Part shown: in pieces, positions 4,694 to 5,558 of the stretch
Layout: every line of letters starts with the position of its first letter
Position numbering within the stretch: the first letter of the stretch is position 1
NCBI GenBank assembly: GCA_041572275.1
Contig: JBFFSQ010000195.1
Location: 1-5,558, forward strand
Source of the DNA: JBFFSQ01 sp041572275
Lineage (GTDB): Bacteria > Pseudomonadota > Gammaproteobacteria > SZUA-229
Length of the DNA stretch: 5,558 bases
Direction: 5' to 3'
Program-made: the position numbers and the translations under genes
Notes under the pieces: generated by a model
Database searches by the model: none
The model's input: only the letters and a program-made list of their open reading frames with translations
Told to the model about the DNA's origin: nothing

Positions 4694-5558
4694 CTATTTT
4701 CTCACCGTTAAAAACCGATCCCAATACGGCTGATCACCAAAACGTGTTACCAGGTAATCAATCAGCATTCGCACGCGTCTTGGTAAATGCCGTTGCGAAG
4801 GATAGATGGCATAGATGCCTTCATCTTTAAGATTGTAATTACTGAGTATTTGTTTGAGCTGGCCCTGCTCGATGGCCTGATAACAAATAAAGCTCACGGT
4901 CATGTCTATACCCAAGCCGTCGATGGCCGCTTTTTGGAGCACATCTCCATTGTTAGCGCGCATGCGGCTGGGTATGCGTACAGCAATTTTGTTGCCGTCC
5001 TGATCATAAAACTGCCATTGCTGAGCTTCTGATATATTGCTGTAACTCAGCCCGACATGATGTTGCAGGTCTTCGGGGGTTTGTGGTTCACCGTGTTGTT
5101 TCAGGTAGGCCGGACTTGCACAAACGATACGCCGTGCGGTCGCCAGCTTACGGGCCATCATGCTGGAGTCGGCCAGCTTGCCGATACGCACGCCAAGGTC
5201 GACGCCTTCATCCATTAAGTTCACCGTACGATCATTTAGATCCAGATCGAGATTTACTTCAGGATGTGCTTTGAGAAAATCATTAAGCACCGGTGACAGG
5301 TGCAGCAAACCGAACGACAGGGGTGCGGCAATGCGAATGGTGCCCCGCAACCGGTCATGCTCACTGGAGATCTGCTGTTCGGTTTCATCTAGATCAGCCA
5401 GTATGCGCTGGCAGCGCTGGTAATACTGGCGACCACTGTCGGTGAGATTGATGCGCCGGGTGGTGCGGTTGAGCAATTGCACACCCAGCCGGGATTCCAG
5501 ATCAGCCAGTCGTCGGCTGACGGCAGATTTGGCGATATCCAGCCGATCGGCCGCGGCA
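4694..5558 (-). CDS. LysR-type transcriptional regulator, CrgA-like (5' end off window)
   Basis: The visible 287 residues end at TAG 4694-4696. The frame stays open to the right edge (first full codon at 5555-5557), so a GTG at 5480-5482 is internal, not the start. The first 25 residues are the recognition part of the helix-turn-helix (DRLDIAKSAVSRRLADLESR), followed by the wing LLNRTTRRINLT and a coiled linker helix. About 15-20 N-terminal residues are missing relative to the family length of around 300. The effector-binding domain begins near LRGTIRIAAPLSFG and ends with the CrgA-type signature YPSQRHLPRRVRMLIDYLV before W-D-R-F. It acts as a DNA-binding tetramer in the cytoplasm, and the inducer cannot be predicted. 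LysR genes usually control a divergently transcribed neighbour, which here would lie beyond the right edge. GC is about 52-58%, well above the left half. Confidence 0.95.
   Translation of the reverse strand, partial: AAADRLDIAKSAVSRRLADLESRLGVQLLNRTTRRINLTDSGRQYYQRCQRILADLDETEQQISSEHDRLRGTIRIAAPLSFGLLHLSPVLNDFLKAHPEVNLDLDLNDRTVNLMDEGVDLGVRIGKLADSSMMARKLATARRIVCASPAYLKQHGEPQTPEDLQHHVGLSYSNISEAQQWQFYDQDGNKIAVRIPSRMRANNGDVLQKAAIDGLGIDMTVSFICYQAIEQGQLKQILSNYNLKDEGIYAIYPSQRHLPRRVRMLIDYLVTRFGDQPYWDRFLTVRK

Noticed and set aside
1..5558. tRNA genes, CRISPR array, LexA boxes, intact insertion sequence
   Set aside because: No cloverleaf-type sequence, regularly spaced repeats, CTGT-N8-ACAG site or transposase was seen.

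Overview
The window looks like a gammaproteobacterial chromosome segment, moderately sure. The evidence is indirect: a CrgA-type LysR regulator, a six-transmembrane GGDEF diguanylate cyclase with typical proteobacterial motifs, Shine-Dalgarno sites of the AAGGAG type, and a good extended -10 promoter. Genus cannot be read from the sequence. Composition is uneven. Sample 60-base lines counted by hand give about 33-38% GC over the left half, about 57-58% in a short stretch near 3241-3360, 27-47% in the cyclase gene and about 52-58% in the LysR gene.

Left part (1-2959): three genes of the accessory type, all on the minus strand, AT-rich, each with its own ribosome binding site and separated by 320-370 bases of non-coding DNA. 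In transcription order they are a small membrane-anchored DUF4760-like protein (2441-2959), a secreted ankyrin-repeat lipoprotein with an unusual six-cysteine tail (675-2120), and the N-terminal 102 residues of an uncharacterised, possibly NTF2-like protein that runs off the left edge (1-306). The spacing argues against a tight operon. It looks more like a string of separately acquired genes than a pathway.

Middle (2960-3550): non-coding DNA that seems to be a scar. It holds a 10-bp perfect inverted repeat (3191-3217), an operator-like dyad (3093-3106) and two plus-strand reading frames with protein-like C-terminal tails but no start. The clearer one (3197-3355) is a GC-rich tail of a membrane protein. 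I read this as the junction between the AT-rich segment and older chromosome. Just right of it lies the promoter region of the cyclase, with three copies of a TGCGT/ACGCA half-site and an extended -10.

Right part (3551-5558): an inner-membrane diguanylate cyclase with a complete active site and inhibitory site, which makes c-di-GMP, then a convergent LysR-type regulator whose first residues lie beyond the right edge. Nothing shows that the LysR protein controls the cyclase.

No tRNA, rRNA, CRISPR array, intact insertion sequence or recognisable defence or secretion system is visible. The most distinctive items are the cysteine-rich tail of the ankyrin lipoprotein, the gene-remnant junction and the control region of the cyclase.
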